Position numbers and translations under genes: made by a program
Shown here: positions 17,815 to 27,796 of the stretch, piece by piece
Numbering within the stretch: position 1 is the stretch's first letter
How the letters are laid out: every line of letters begins with the position of its first letter
The notes under the pieces: generated by a model
The model's input: only the letters and a program-made list of their open reading frames with translations
Databases searched by the model: none
What the model was told of the DNA's origin: nothing
Assembly (NCBI RefSeq): GCF_016629525.1
Contig: NZ_AP024269.1
Coordinates: 2,480,001-2,544,000 of the forward strand
Origin: Kaistia sp. 32K
GTDB taxonomy: Bacteria; Pseudomonadota; Alphaproteobacteria; Rhizobiales; Kaistiaceae
Direction: 5' to 3'
DNA: 64,000 nt

Positions 17815-18567
17815 ATGACGCAGTCCGCAGGCCGGTTCACGGGCCAGACGATCATCGTGACCGGAGCCGGCGCCGGCATCGGCCGCGCCACGGCGCTTCG
17901 CCTCGCCGCCGAGGGCGCGCGGGTCCTCGCCGCCGACATCTCGGCCGCCAACCTCGAGAGCCTGGCGCAGCAGGCGCCGGCCGGAAGCATCGTCGCCGTG
18001 GCCGGCGACCTGACCGAGCAGGCCTTCATCGACACCCTCGCCGCCGCGGGCGACGGCAGGATCGACGGCGTGGCGAACATCGCCGGCATCACCGACGGCT
18101 GGCTGCCGCCGGCGGAGATGGACGACGCCACCTGGTACAAGGTGTTCGAATTGAATCTGACGGCGCCGATGCGGCTCGCCCGCGCGGTGCTGCCGCAGAT
18201 GCTCGCCCGCGGCAAAGGCAATTTCGCCTTCGTCTCGTCCGAGGCCTCCTTCCGCTCGTCGCTGTCGGGCGTCGCCTATACCAGCTCCAAGCACGGGCTG
18301 AACGGCCTCGCGAAATCGATCGCCTTCTACTACGGCACCAAGGGCATCCGCTCCAACGTGGTCGCGCCGGGCGGCGTCAAGACGGGCATGGATACGCGCT
18401 TCCGCTCGGACTATGCCAAGGAGATCACGGCCCCGATCCTTGAGACCGCGCCGCCGTCGGTGGAGCCTGACATCATCGTCCACTCCATCCTCTGGCTTCT
18501 CTCGGACGACTCGCCGAACATCAACGGCGTCATCCTGCCCTGCGACGGCGGCTGGACGACGATGTAG
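17815..18567 (+). CDS. SDR family oxidoreductase
   Basis: A 250-residue classical SDR of the FabG-like type: TGAGAGIG at residues 16-23, an ADIS segment after beta-2, NIAGITDGW, the active-site Ser in FVSSEAS and YTSSK with the Tyr and Lys, then the usual PGGVKTGM loop and a closing SPNINGVILPCDGGW. It reduces or oxidises an unknown hydroxyl/keto substrate with NAD(P)(H). An in-frame GTG at 17791 exists, but the ATG at 17815 gives the normal short N-terminus. It is about 95 bases after the other SDR gene and may be co-transcribed. Confidence 0.88.
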   Translation: MTQSAGRFTGQTIIVTGAGAGIGRATALRLAAEGARVLAADISAANLESLAQQAPAGSIVAVAGDLTEQAFIDTLAAAGDGRIDGVANIAGITDGWLPPAEMDDATWYKVFELNLTAPMRLARAVLPQMLARGKGNFAFVSSEASFRSSLSGVAYTSSKHGLNGLAKSIAFYYGTKGIRSNVVAPGGVKTGMDTRFRSDYAKEITAPILETAPPSVEPDIIVHSILWLLSDDSPNINGVILPCDGGWTTM

Positions 18568-18699
18568 TCGGGATCCCGGCCGCCCGCGCTCGAAGCGGAG
18601 CCCCGGTTCTCGATATCGGAGGCGGACGATGATCGCCCGCCTCCGTCCCGCGATCGCGCGTCAAGCGCCGTCCCGCGATCGCCCTTCTGCCGCGCTGCC

Positions 18700-18728
18700 T
18701 TGCGGAACGCATGGGGAACAGTTATTCT
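18700..18728 (+). promoter_or_regulatory. Candidate lexA promoter
   Basis: TTGCGG (18700-18705) and TATTCT (18723-18728) are separated by exactly 17 bases, 66 bases before the lexA start. The LexA-type sites overlap and directly follow the -10. Confidence 0.5.
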
Positions 18729-18743
18729 GTTCGCGTTTTGTAC
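18716..18743. promoter_or_regulatory. LexA binding site(s) at lexA (autoregulation)
   Basis: GTTCGCGTTTTGTAC (18729-18743) fits the alphaproteobacterial direct-repeat SOS box GTTC-N7-GTTC with one mismatch. Directly before it, GAACAG-TTATT-CTGTTC (18716-18732) is a perfect inverted repeat that shares the GTTC. The pair covers the -10 of the likely lexA promoter, as expected for self-repression. Confidence 0.7.
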
Positions 18744-18793
18744 CTTGACGATTCTGTCGTCCCCCTTGGCAAGGCCCGCAGCGCGAGATCACC

Positions 18794-19498
18794 ATGCTCA
18801 CTCGGAAGCAGTATGAACTTCTCCTGTTCATCAACGAGCGACTGAAGGAAGCAGGCGTCCCTCCCTCTTTCGACGAAATGAAGGACGCGCTCGACCTGCG
18901 CTCCAAGTCCGGCATCCATCGCCTGATCAAGGCGCTGGAGGAACGTGGCTTCATCCGCCGCCTGCCCAACCGGGCCCGCGCCCTCGAGGTCGTCCGCCTG
19001 CCCGAGACGATGACGCCGACGCTGGCGCGGCCGAAGAAGCAGGCCTTCTCGCCGAGCGTGATCGAAGGCAGCCTCGGCCGGGTCCGCCCGGTCGAAGAAA
19101 TGCCGGATCTCGCGCAGCCCGTCATCATCCCGGTGATGGGCCGTATCGCCGCCGGCGTGCCGATCTCGGCCATCCAGACGCAGAGCCATTCGATCTCCGT
19201 TCCGCCGGAAATGCTGCGCGCCGGCGAGCATTTCGCCCTCGAAGTGCGCGGCGATTCGATGATCGAGGCCGGCATTCTCGACGGCGACACCGTGCTCATC
19301 CGCAAGAGCGACAATGCCGATTCCGGCGACATCGTCGTCGCGCTGGTCGACGAGGAAGAGGCGACGCTGAAGCGGCTCCGCCGCAAGGGCGCGTCGATCG
19401 CGCTCGAAGCCGCCAACCCGGCCTATGAGACGCGCATCTTCGGGCCCGACCGGGTCCGCATCCAGGGCAAGCTGGTCGGCCTGCTGCGCACCTACTGA
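18794..19498 (+). CDS. lexA: SOS repressor LexA
   Basis: This 234-residue repressor has the N-terminal winged helix ([19 protein letters not shown], then [24 protein letters not shown]) that binds the SOS box, and a C-terminal S24 self-cleaving peptidase domain. The cleavage site is Ala120-Gly121 in GRIAAGVPI, the nucleophile is Ser155 in GDSMIEAG and the general base is Lys193 in EEATLKRL. It represses DNA-damage genes until RecA filaments trigger cleavage. Its own promoter carries LexA sites. The last seven bases overlap the convergent comEC gene. Confidence 0.97.
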   Translation: MLTRKQYELLLFINERLKEAGVPPSFDEMKDALDLRSKSGIHRLIKALEERGFIRRLPNRARALEVVRLPETMTPTLARPKKQAFSPSVIEGSLGRVRPVEEMPDLAQPVIIPVMGRIAAGVPISAIQTQSHSISVPPEMLRAGEHFALEVRGDSMIEAGILDGDTVLIRKSDNADSGDIVVALVDEEEATLKRLRRKGASIALEAANPAYETRIFGPDRVRIQGKLVGLLRTY

Positions 19499-22431
19499 TC
19501 GTCCGGCCCCGGCTCATAGCGCGGCATCCACGGCCGGCGCACCGGGGCATAGGCGGTCAGGACCTCGAAGCGGTCAGCAAGCTGGACCGGCCGCAGCTCG
19601 GATTGGGACGGCGCTTCGACGACCGTCGGGGGCAGCACGTCTTCATCGTCAGCGCTGCGCTCGACCTCGCGGTCCTGGAGAGCGTTCTCTTTGGCATCGC
19701 CCTGGTCGGCATAGCGCTGCTCGGCATCGCGCGCTTCGGCATTGCGCTCTCGAGCCAAGCGCTCCCGTGCATAGCGCTCCGGCGGATCGGCCTCGGGGAC
19801 ATCGGACAATTCGGTTTGGGCCGGCGCGGACAGGACAGGGACGGGTTCCGCCGCTCCGGGCCGGGAAGCCCCCTCGACTACACTCGCCAAAGCCTCGGGA
19901 TCGCCGCGCCCCAACGCAATGACTGACCTTTGCCGGTCGGGAGGCAGCGCGCCCGCCGCGGCTCCGGCGTCGGTTCCAGACGCCTCGGCGGCGGCAAGAT
20001 CCCCGACATCCGCCGCGTCGGCGGCGCGGCTCTCCGTTTCATCGTCCCGAGCTGGCGGCCGGGCCGTCCCGGTGTCCAGGATGACCGCCTCGGCGGTCGC
20101 GGAGACCGCCGCCGTATTGGACGAGCGCGGATCGGCGGGAAGGAATCCGTCAGCTGGGGCGATCGGAGCATTCGACGCGATTGCCTCGTCCGGGGCGGTC
20201 AGGCCGTTCGGAGCGATAGCCTTGGCCGGGTCCTCCGGCGCGGCCGAGTTGCCCAGCCCCTCCACCGGGCCGGAGAGAATCCCCTCGCGCTGGATAAGGG
20301 CGATCGAGCCGGCGCGGTTCAGCGCGTGCCGGTCGAGGACGGCCGTGTGCAGGCCGCAGCTCGCCGGCACTGCGAGCGGGCTGACGATCAGCACCGCGCG
20401 CCGGCAATCCTCCTCAAACGCGGAGCGGTCGAGCGCCAGCGCCACGAGGCCGCCATCCGGCAGCCGGCCGACGCAGCCGGAGGCGTCGCATCCGCCGGCC
20501 TGCACGACGCCGGGAAGCGCCGCGTCGCGCGGATCGCCGTCCGAGCGCAGCCAGATGTCGGTGACGAAGCGGTCCTGCTTGCGGGCGACGATCGAATAGC
20601 GGCCGTCCTCGCCGCGCAGCGCGATCTGGCGGCCGTCGGCGCTGACGAGCAGGCCTGGCCGCGCCGGATAGAGCGCCAGGGCGGCGCCAAGGACCATCGG
20701 CGCCAGCCCGGCGAGCCGCCAGCGCTCGCGCCAGAGCGCCAGCCAGGCGAAGCCGGCGATGAAGATGAGAAGCGCGGTGGCGCTCGGCATGGCGGCGCCG
20801 CCCGATTGGCCGGACCATTCGCTGACCTTGGCGGCGACGACGAGCATGCCGTCGATGCCCCAGCCGACGATGGCGAGCGGCGGCGCCTCCAGCCCGAACG
20901 GCATGAGGAGCACGGCGATCAGCGCCGCCGGCATGACGAGGAAATCGGTCAGCGGCATCGCCGCGACATTGGCGAGGATCGAGAGCGGCGCCATGCGCTG
21001 GAAGTGATAGAGCGCGAAGGGCGTCGTCCCGAGCCCGCCGAGAAGCGAGGTCACCACCATGCCGCCGCCGAAGAGCAGCAGCCGTCGCGAGAGGAGCGCG
21101 GCGCGGCCTCGCGGCAGCGACGCGTTCGTCGCCAGGCGCCGCCGATGCCGCTCGGCCATGAGCTCGAAGCCGGCGACGAGCGCCACGGTGGCGGCGAACG
21201 ACATCTGGAAGCTGGCCGAGAGAATGCTTTCCGGCGTCACGGCGAGCACGACCAGCCCGGCGAGCGCGACATTGCGCATCGAGATCGCCCGCCGGTCGGC
21301 CAGGATGGCGAGGAAGGCGATCGAGGTCATGACGAAGGAGCGCTGCGCCGCGACATCGAGGCCGGAGATCAGCAGGTAGAAGCCGCTGAGCAGCAGCGCC
21401 GCGATGGCGGCCCATTTCTTGATCGGCCGCCGGAGCGCCAGCGCCGGCACCAGAGCGAGCCCGGCCCGGACCGTCCAATAGATGGCGCCGGAGACGAGCG
21501 CCATGTGCAGGCCGGAGACGGAGAGGATGTGGGCGAGCCCCGACAGGCGCAGCTCGTCCTCCGTCTTCTCCGACAGGCCGCCGGCATCGCCGATGATCAG
21601 CGCCGTGGCGACGTAGCGGCTCTCGCCGGTCAGCGACGCGTCGATGCGGGCGCGGATCGCCTCGCGGATGTCCTCCAGCGGCGCGCGCAGCCGGATCGAC
21701 AGCGGCGCCGGGCCGAGATCGACCCGCTTCACCTTGCCATAGGCGAAGCCCGTGGCCCCGACGCCGCGATAAAAGGAATCGCGGGCGAAATCATAGCCGC
21801 CCGGCAGGACCGGACCGGAGGCGGGGCGGAGCCGGGCGAGCGCCGAGATCCCCTCGCCCACCTTCGGCACGTCGCGGCCGCGAACCGTCACGGTGACGCG
21901 TTGCGGGATGGTCGTGATCCGTCGCGCGTCCAGGCCGGCGACGAGGATCGTCAGGCGGTAGCCGCCGCGCCGGGCCTTGCGCGCCTCGACCCAGCCGGTG
22001 ACCGTGCCGGTCACCTGCCGCTCCAGCACCCGCGTCGCGAGCGCATCGGTGCGCAGCTTGCTCGCGGTCGCCCCGGTCGCCACCATGGCGAGCAGGAGCA
22101 CGAGCCGCACCAGGCCGGCCCGACGGCGCCCGGCCCAGGCCATGCCCCAGAGGACGAGCGCCAGCAGGGAGAGCGCCACCGCCGAGGGCTCGGAGGGGAG
22201 CGCGAAATAGAGAAGCGAGCCGACGCCGAAGGCGACCGGAAGCCAGAGAAAGCCGCGCCCCGCCTCGATCTCGCGCTCCAGCCATGCGCCGATGCCGAGG
22301 CGGAGAAGGTCGAGGCGGTCGGCGAGGCGCGCGGCAAAGCGAGCGTCCGCCGGCGCCTGCCACCGGCGCGCGAAATCCGGCGCCGGCGGGTCGCGGACGC
22401 CTTCAATTGGGTGCGGATCGCTTTCGGCCAT
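19492..22431 (-). CDS. comEC: ComEC/Rec2 family DNA-uptake channel protein, with long low-complexity insert
   Basis: This 979-residue polytopic inner-membrane protein has the N-terminal DUF4131 domain after two spans, then the Competence domain with [16 protein letters not shown] near residues 300-315 and further spans. Homologues form the channel that carries single-stranded DNA into the cytoplasm during transformation. The cytoplasmic-side C-terminal part (DUF4131/beta-lactamase-like remnant) ends in [15 protein letters not shown], but before that comes an Ala/Pro/Glu/Asp-rich stretch of roughly 230 residues (about 715-950) including imperfect [15 protein letters not shown] repeats. Usual alphaproteobacterial members are shorter (roughly 700-800). 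The gene is convergent with lexA. Confidence 0.9.
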   Translation of the reverse strand: MAESDPHPIEGVRDPPAPDFARRWQAPADARFAARLADRLDLLRLGIGAWLEREIEAGRGFLWLPVAFGVGSLLYFALPSEPSAVALSLLALVLWGMAWAGRRRAGLVRLVLLLAMVATGATASKLRTDALATRVLERQVTGTVTGWVEARKARRGGYRLTILVAGLDARRITTIPQRVTVTVRGRDVPKVGEGISALARLRPASGPVLPGGYDFARDSFYRGVGATGFAYGKVKRVDLGPAPLSIRLRAPLEDIREAIRARIDASLTGESRYVATALIIGDAGGLSEKTEDELRLSGLAHILSVSGLHMALVSGAIYWTVRAGLALVPALALRRPIKKWAAIAALLLSGFYLLISGLDVAAQRSFVMTSIAFLAILADRRAISMRNVALAGLVVLAVTPESILSASFQMSFAATVALVAGFELMAERHRRRLATNASLPRGRAALLSRRLLLFGGGMVVTSLLGGLGTTPFALYHFQRMAPLSILANVAAMPLTDFLVMPAALIAVLLMPFGLEAPPLAIVGWGIDGMLVVAAKVSEWSGQSGGAAMPSATALLIFIAGFAWLALWRERWRLAGLAPMVLGAALALYPARPGLLVSADGRQIALRGEDGRYSIVARKQDRFVTDIWLRSDGDPRDAALPGVVQAGGCDASGCVGRLPDGGLVALALDRSAFEEDCRRAVLIVSPLAVPASCGLHTAVLDRHALNRAGSIALIQREGILSGPVEGLGNSAAPEDPAKAIAPNGLTAPDEAIASNAPIAPADGFLPADPRSSNTAAVSATAEAVILDTGTARPPARDDETESRAADAADVGDLAAAEASGTDAGAAAGALPPDRQRSVIALGRGDPEALASVVEGASRPGAAEPVPVLSAPAQTELSDVPEADPPERYARERLARERNAEARDAEQRYADQGDAKENALQDREVERSADDEDVLPPTVVEAPSQSELRPVQLADRFEVLTAYAPVRRPWMPRYEPGPDDQ

Positions 22432-22540
22432 GGCCCCCGCCTTTCGCCCGAGCGCCCCGCTATGCTACATGACCCACCGCAGTTCGCCGAGTGGCGAGAA
22501 TCCATGCCCCTTGCGGCTTCCCGCACATCTGGAACCCCTC

Positions 22541-23962
22541 ATGTCCAAACCAGTTGTCACCCGTTTCGCCCCCTCTCCAACCGGCTTCCTCCACATCGGC
22601 GGCGGGCGCACGGCCCTGTTCAACTGGCTCTATGCGAAACACACGGGCGGCAAGATGCTGCTCCGCATCGAGGACACCGATCGCGAGCGCTCGACCGACG
22701 CGGCGATCGACGCGATCCTCGACGGCCTGAAGTGGCTCGGCCTCGACTGGGAGGGCGAGACGGTGTTCCAGTTCGCCCGCGCGCCGCGCCATCGCGAGGT
22801 GGTCGAGGAACTGCTGGCCGCCGGCAAGGCCTATCGCTGCTACTGCACGCCTGCCGAGCTCGACGCGATGCGCGAGAAGGCGCGCGCCGAGGGCCGCGCC
22901 CCGCGCTATGACGGCACCTGGCGCGACCGCGACCCGTCCGAGGCGCCGGCCGGCGTCAAGCCCGCCATCCGCATCAAGACGCCGCTCGACGGCGAGACCG
23001 TGATCGAGGATCAGGTCCAGGGCCGCGTCGTGATCCCGAACAAGGATCTCGACGATCTCGTGCTGCTGCGCTCCGACGGCAACCCGACCTACATGCTTTC
23101 CGTCGTCGTCGATGACCACGACATGGGCGTCACCAACGTCATCCGCGGCGACGACCACCTGACCAATGCCGCGCGCCAGATGGTGATCTACCAGGCGATG
23201 GGCTGGGAAGTGCCTGTCATGGCCCATATCCCGCTCATCCACGGCTCGGACGGCGCCAAGCTCTCGAAGCGCCATGGCGCCCTCGGCGTCGATGCCTATC
23301 GCGCCATGGGCTACCTCCCCGAGGCGATGCGCAACTATCTGGTCCGCTTGGGCTGGGCGCATGGCGACGACGAGATCATGTCGCTCGAGCAGATGATCGA
23401 GTGGTTCGACATCGTCGATGTCGGCCGCTCCGCCTCCCGCTTCGATTTCGCGAAGCTCGAGAATCTGAACGGCCACTACATGCGCGCGACGGACGACGAG
23501 ACGCTGCTGAAGATCTTCATCGACACCCTGCCCTATCTGCCGGGTGGCGAAGGGATGGCCGTGCAGCTGACGCCGGAGAAGACCGAGCAGCTCCGCATGG
23601 CGCTTCCGGGCCTCAAGGACCGCGCCAAGACGCTGGTCGAGCTGAAGGACGGCGCCAATTTCCTGATGGTGCAGCGCCCACTGCTCCTCGACGAGAAGGC
23701 CTCGACCATTCTCGACGACGCGGCGCGCGCGCTCCTGAAGGACGTGCACGCGGTGCTGGAAACCGTTGCGGAATGGACCGTCGAGGCGACGGAAGAGGCG
23801 GTCAAGGCCTTTGCCGAGTCGCGCGAGCTGAAGCTCGGCAAGATCGCGCAACCCTTGCGTGCAGCGCTTACCGGCCGCGCCACTTCGCCGGGTATCTTCG
23901 ACGTGCTGATCGTTCTCGGCCGCGAGGAGAGCCTCGGCCGCATCGCCGACCAGGCCCGATAA
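22541..23962 (+). CDS. gltX: Glutamate--tRNA ligase
   Basis: This 473-residue class I aminoacyl-tRNA synthetase charges tRNA-Glu (and, in many alphaproteobacteria, also tRNA-Gln for later amidation). The ATP-binding HIGH motif appears as [13 protein letters not shown] from residue 18, and the KMSKS motif as [10 protein letters not shown] near residue 240. The C-terminal anticodon-binding domain is present. The frame is open from 22292, but the ATG at 22541 gives the conserved [18 protein letters not shown] start. It diverges from comEC and is closed by a strong terminator. Confidence 0.97.
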   Translation: MSKPVVTRFAPSPTGFLHIGGGRTALFNWLYAKHTGGKMLLRIEDTDRERSTDAAIDAILDGLKWLGLDWEGETVFQFARAPRHREVVEELLAAGKAYRCYCTPAELDAMREKARAEGRAPRYDGTWRDRDPSEAPAGVKPAIRIKTPLDGETVIEDQVQGRVVIPNKDLDDLVLLRSDGNPTYMLSVVVDDHDMGVTNVIRGDDHLTNAARQMVIYQAMGWEVPVMAHIPLIHGSDGAKLSKRHGALGVDAYRAMGYLPEAMRNYLVRLGWAHGDDEIMSLEQMIEWFDIVDVGRSASRFDFAKLENLNGHYMRATDDETLLKIFIDTLPYLPGGEGMAVQLTPEKTEQLRMALPGLKDRAKTLVELKDGANFLMVQRPLLLDEKASTILDDAARALLKDVHAVLETVAEWTVEATEEAVKAFAESRELKLGKIAQPLRAALTGRATSPGIFDVLIVLGREESLGRIADQAR

Positions 23963-23968
23963 AATCAA

Positions 23969-24010
23969 GCGCCGCGGCGGTTTTGCACCACTTCGCCGCG
24001 GCGCTTTTAT
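23969..24010 (+). terminator. Intrinsic terminator after gltX
   Basis: GCGCCGCGGCG (23969-23979) and CGCCGCGGCGC (23994-24004) form a perfect 11-pair stem followed by TTTTATT. Confidence 0.85.
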
Positions 24011-24024
24011 TGATACCAGAACCT

Positions 24025-24030
24025 TATAAT
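24025..24030 (+). promoter_or_regulatory. Candidate -10 of the gltA promoter
   Basis: A perfect TATAAT lies about 150 bases before gltA, directly after the gltX terminator. No good -35 is seen at 16-18 bases upstream, so an activator or extended contacts may be needed. Confidence 0.4.
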
Positions 24031-24176
24031 AGCTCCCGCTCCGGCCGCTTGCCGCGATGCAATAAATCGGATACCCAGAGGACCGTAAATTCCTCTGGTA
24101 ACGCGCCCCTCGCCATTCCGGCGACCGACGCGCCAGCACCCGCCCGAACACACATTTCCGCAAGGGGGTAGGTTTC

Positions 24177-25469
24177 ATGAGCGAAACCAAGGCGACACTT
24201 ACGATCGGCGACGACACCTGGGATTTCGGCGTTAAGCAAGGCACGCTGGGGCCCGACGTCATCGACATCGGTGCGCTCTACGCCAAGACCGGTCGCTTCA
24301 CCTATGACCCCGGCTTCACGTCCACCGGCGCCTGCGACAGCAAGATCACCTTCATCGACGGCGACAAGGGCGTCCTGCTCTATCGCGGCTATCCGATCGA
24401 GCAGCTCGCCGAGAACGGCGACTTCCTCGAGACCTGCTATCTCCTGCTCTACGGCGAGCTTCCGACCGCCGCCCAGAAGGCCGATTTCGATCAGCGCGTG
24501 ACCTATCACACGATGGTCCACGAGCAGATGTCGCGCTTCTTCACCGGCTTCCGCCGCGACGCGCATCCGATGTCCGTCATGGTCGGCGTGGTCGGCGCGC
24601 TTTCCGCCTTCTACCACGACTCGACCGACATCTCGGATCCGCATCAGCGCATGGTGGCGTCGCTCCGCCTGATCGCCAAGATGCCGACGATCGCGGCGAT
24701 GGCCTACAAATACCATGTCGGCCAGCCCTTCGTTTACCCGCTGAACTCGCTCGACTACGCGTCGAACTTCCTGCGCATGTGCTTCGCCGTGCCGGCGGAA
24801 GAGTACAAGGTGAACCCGATCCTCGCCCGCGCGATGGACCGCATCTTCATTCTGCATGCCGACCACGAGCAGAACGCCTCGACCTCGACGGTCCGCCTCG
24901 CCGGCTCGTCGGGCGCCAACCCGTTCGCCTGCATCGCGGCCGGCATCGCCTGCCTCTGGGGCCCGGCGCATGGCGGCGCCAACGAAGCGGCGCTCAACAT
25001 GCTGCAGGAGATCGGCTCCGTCGATCGCATTCCGGAATACATCGCCCGCGCCAAGGACAAGAACGATCCGTTCCGCCTGATGGGCTTTGGCCACCGCGTC
25101 TACAAGAACTACGACCCGCGCGCCAAGATCATGCAGAAGACCTGCCATGAGGTGCTCGGCGAGCTCGGCATCACCGATGATCCGATCCTCGAAGTGGCGC
25201 TGGAGCTGGAGCGCATCGCGCTGCACGACGAGTATTTCGTCGAGAAGAAGCTCTACCCGAACATCGACTTCTACTCGGGCATCACGCTGAAGGCGCTCGG
25301 TTTCCCGACGACCATGTTCACCGTGCTGTTCGCGCTCGCCCGCACCGTCGGTTGGATCGCGCAGTGGAAGGAAATGGTCGAGGATCCGAGCCAGCGCATC
25401 GGCCGTCCGCGCCAGCTCTACACCGGCGCCCCGGCCCGCGACTACGTCCCGGTCTCGAAGCGCCACTGA
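24177..25469 (+). CDS. gltA: Citrate synthase
   Basis: This 430-residue type II citrate synthase makes citrate from acetyl-CoA and oxaloacetate, the first step of the TCA cycle, in the cytoplasm. Conserved parts include [16 protein letters not shown] with a catalytic His, [10 protein letters not shown] with another His, [14 protein letters not shown], and the catalytic Asp in PNIDFYSG. The ATG follows AAGGGGGTAGGTTTC. It is monocistronic between two intrinsic terminators. Confidence 0.97.
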   Translation: MSETKATLTIGDDTWDFGVKQGTLGPDVIDIGALYAKTGRFTYDPGFTSTGACDSKITFIDGDKGVLLYRGYPIEQLAENGDFLETCYLLLYGELPTAAQKADFDQRVTYHTMVHEQMSRFFTGFRRDAHPMSVMVGVVGALSAFYHDSTDISDPHQRMVASLRLIAKMPTIAAMAYKYHVGQPFVYPLNSLDYASNFLRMCFAVPAEEYKVNPILARAMDRIFILHADHEQNASTSTVRLAGSSGANPFACIAAGIACLWGPAHGGANEAALNMLQEIGSVDRIPEYIARAKDKNDPFRLMGFGHRVYKNYDPRAKIMQKTCHEVLGELGITDDPILEVALELERIALHDEYFVEKKLYPNIDFYSGITLKALGFPTTMFTVLFALARTVGWIAQWKEMVEDPSQRIGRPRQLYTGAPARDYVPVSKRH

Positions 25470-25487
25470 GCCTTCGACCAAGAATGC

Positions 25488-25520
25488 AAAAGGGCGCCCT
25501 CGGGCGCCCTTTTTGTTTTT
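25488..25520 (+). terminator. Intrinsic terminator after gltA, possibly bidirectional
   Basis: AAAGGGCGCC-CTC-GGGCGCCCTTT is followed on the plus strand by TTTTTGTTTTT. The minus-strand copy is also preceded by A-rich sequence, so the hairpin could serve the convergent lpxB operon too. Confidence 0.85.
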
Positions 25521-25560
25521 CGGCCGCGCTCGTTCGCTGCCCGATCGGTCGCACGCTCCA

Positions 25561-25663
25561 CCGTCATCCCTGCGAAAGCAGGGATCCATACAGCCGCGGA
25601 ATCGGGAGTTTCACGCCGGTCAAACCCGGCTGAATGGATCCCGGGTCAAGCCCGGGATGACGG
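25561..25663. repeat. Intergenic palindromic repeat (CCGTCATCCC family), copy near lpxB
   Basis: It starts CCGTCATCCCTGCGAAAGCAGGGATCCAT and ends ATGGATCCCGGGTCAAGCCCGGGATGACGG-like, so the arms are inverted and each has its own mini hairpin. A copy of the same family is at 40425-40530. Confidence 0.7.
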
Positions 25664-25732
25664 CGAGGGTGGCATGGGAGACGGAGCGCGAGAATGAAAC
25701 GTCGGGGCGCACCACGCGGGGCGCCCCGCCCC

Positions 25733-26917
25733 TCAGCCGGCGGCGCGAGCTTGCGCCAGAACCGCCAGCACTGTCGCCGCGGCGCGTTCGGAGGGGCGGA
25801 CGCCGCCCGTGCTCATCAGCGCGTCGAGGCGGGCGAAGCCGTCGAGCTGGGCCTGGCGCGCCGGGCCGTCGGCGATCAGCGGCGCCAGCGCGTCAGCGAG
25901 CTTCTCCGGCGTGCAGTCGTGCTGGATCAGCTCCGGCACATAGGGGCCTTCGAGAATGATGTTCGGCAGCGTGGCGAAACGCCCGACGATGAAGCGTTTG
26001 GCAAGTTGCGCCTCCCAATCGGAGACCCGGTAGCCGGCGACGAGCGGCACGCCGGCGAGCGCCAGCTCCAGCGTCACCGTGCCGGAGGCCGCGAGCGCCA
26101 CTCGCGCCCGGCGGAAGGCGGCGAGCTTCGCTTCCTCGCCGGTGACGATCACCGGCTGAACCGGCCAGTCGCGCGTCGCCTCGCGCACCATGGCCTCGAG
26201 GCGTGGCAAGGTCGGCAGCACCAGGTCGAATGCCTGCCCACGCTGGCTCAGCAGCCCGAGCGCGGCGCCGAACGGGCCGGAGAGGCGCGAGAGCTCCATG
26301 CGCCGGCTGCCGGGAAGGACGAGAACGGTCGGCCGCGCGCCGTCTCTAACCGCGAGATCGGCCGCGCTCGGCTGCAGCTCCGGGATTTCGCTCAGGAGTG
26401 GATGGCCGACATAGGTCGTCGCAGGCCCGCCGAGACGCCGCATCACCTCCGGCTCGAACGGCAGCAGCGCCAGCACATGATCGATCGTGCCGTACATCTT
26501 GCGCGCCCTGCCCGGCCGCCAGGCCCAGACCGTCGGCGCGACATATTTCACGATCGGCAGGTTCGGCAGCCGCTTGCGCACGCGGCCCGCCACGCGGCGG
26601 TTGAAATCCTGCGCGTCGACCAGCACGAGAATGTCGGGCGGATTGGCGACGATCGCCTCCACGGTCTGCCGCATGCGCTTCAGGATCGTCGGCAGCTTGG
26701 CGATCACCGCGCCAAAACCCATCGCCGTCAGGTCGTCCATCGGATAGAGGCTGCGGAGGCCCTCGTCGATCATGCGATGGCCGCCGACGCCGCGAAACGA
26801 CAGCGCGCCGCTCCATTGGCCGTCCAGCGAGCGCATCAGCCCGGCGCCGAGGATGTCGCCGGATTCCTCGCCCGCGATGAGGAAGACGTCGAGCGGTCGA
26901 ACGGCGGGCAGGCTCAT
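25733..26917 (-). CDS. lpxB: Lipid-A-disaccharide synthase
   Basis: This 394-residue GT19 glycosyltransferase joins UDP-2,3-diacylglucosamine and lipid X to form the lipid A disaccharide at the inner membrane. Conserved parts include FLIAGEESGDILGAGLM at the N-terminus, KYVAPTVWAWRPGRARKM near residue 145 and the C-terminal VPLVAGYRVSDWEAQLAKRF. Its start overlaps the lpxI stop by four bases (ATGA). It is the last gene of the envelope cluster and convergent with gltA. Confidence 0.96.
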   Translation of the reverse strand: MSLPAVRPLDVFLIAGEESGDILGAGLMRSLDGQWSGALSFRGVGGHRMIDEGLRSLYPMDDLTAMGFGAVIAKLPTILKRMRQTVEAIVANPPDILVLVDAQDFNRRVAGRVRKRLPNLPIVKYVAPTVWAWRPGRARKMYGTIDHVLALLPFEPEVMRRLGGPATTYVGHPLLSEIPELQPSAADLAVRDGARPTVLVLPGSRRMELSRLSGPFGAALGLLSQRGQAFDLVLPTLPRLEAMVREATRDWPVQPVIVTGEEAKLAAFRRARVALAASGTVTLELALAGVPLVAGYRVSDWEAQLAKRFIVGRFATLPNIILEGPYVPELIQHDCTPEKLADALAPLIADGPARQAQLDGFARLDALMSTGGVRPSERAAATVLAVLAQARAAG

Positions 26918-27786
26918 CGATCGAGCCCGACGATGAAAAGTCCCGTCTCGTCGGCGATGCGCACGATATCCTCGATATTGGCGGCGATGACCCCGCCGGC
27001 CTCGACGGCGACGCCGGCGAGCCCCGCCTCGGCGGCGAGCTCGATCGTCCGGGGACCGATCGACGGCAGGTCGAGCCTGCGGTCCTGTCCGGGCTTCGGC
27101 GCCTTCACCAGCACGCCGGACTTGTGACCGAGCTTGATGCGGCCATTGGCGCGCAGATCGCGGCAGCGCTCGAGCATCAGATCCGTGCCCTCGGCCGCCT
27201 CGACGGCGAGAATCCGCCTTCCGCCGACGACGACGCCCTGGCCGATATCGAAGGGCCCGAGCGCGCGCACGACCTCCTGGCCGAAATGCGCCGCATCGAT
27301 GTCTTCTTCCCGCGGCTGGTGCGCGCCGAGCACGCCGGGCGGCACGAGGATGTCAGGCGCGATCTGATGCGCGCCGACCAGCTCGAAGCCGTGCTCCTCG
27401 AAAATCCGGCCGACGGAAGTGAGGAGATGATCGTCGCCACCCCGGAACATGCCGAGCACGCGCGGCAGCAGCTTCAGCGAGCCCCAGTCGACGCGAAGCC
27501 TGGAAATGCGCGGCCTGAGCACGGTGCCGACGAAGACAACCTGGCGGCAGCCATTGCGGCGCAACACGCCGGACAGCTTGCCGAAGGCGCCGATATGGAT
27601 CCACTCATGCGGATAGCGCTCGACGGCCGCGGCTTCCGCGAAGCCGTAGATCGGCAGCAGGAAGACCTTGCGGCCGGCCTTCAGAGCGGCCTCGGCGACG
27701 ACGATCGGAAAGGCGCCGCCGCCACAGATGATGCCGAGCGTGCCCAAGTCGGGCTCGCTCGGGGATGGGACGGCCGCTTCCGTCAC
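26914..27786 (-). CDS. lpxI: UDP-2,3-diacylglucosamine diphosphatase LpxI
   Basis: This 290-residue protein is of the LpxI (DUF1009) type, the alphaproteobacterial replacement for LpxH. It hydrolyses UDP-2,3-diacylglucosamine to lipid X, the step just before LpxB. Recognisable parts are LGIICGGGAFPIVVAEAALKAG at the N-terminus, GGDDHLLTSVGRIFEEHG and the C-terminal GVLVKAPKPGQDRRLDLPSIGPRTI. Translation starts at a GTG with GAGAGG upstream. It sits ten bases after lpxA and overlaps lpxB. Confidence 0.95.
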   Translation of the reverse strand: MTEAAVPSPSEPDLGTLGIICGGGAFPIVVAEAALKAGRKVFLLPIYGFAEAAAVERYPHEWIHIGAFGKLSGVLRRNGCRQVVFVGTVLRPRISRLRVDWGSLKLLPRVLGMFRGGDDHLLTSVGRIFEEHGFELVGAHQIAPDILVPPGVLGAHQPREEDIDAAHFGQEVVRALGPFDIGQGVVVGGRRILAVEAAEGTDLMLERCRDLRANGRIKLGHKSGVLVKAPKPGQDRRLDLPSIGPRTIELAAEAGLAGVAVEAGGVIAANIEDIVRIADETGLFIVGLDR

Positions 27787-27796
27787 GGCCGGCCTC

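Noticed and set aside
19930..22911. A 993-codon plus-strand frame opposite comEC
   Set aside because: Same reason: an antisense shadow of a real, motif-bearing gene, and it runs into gltX in the wrong frame.
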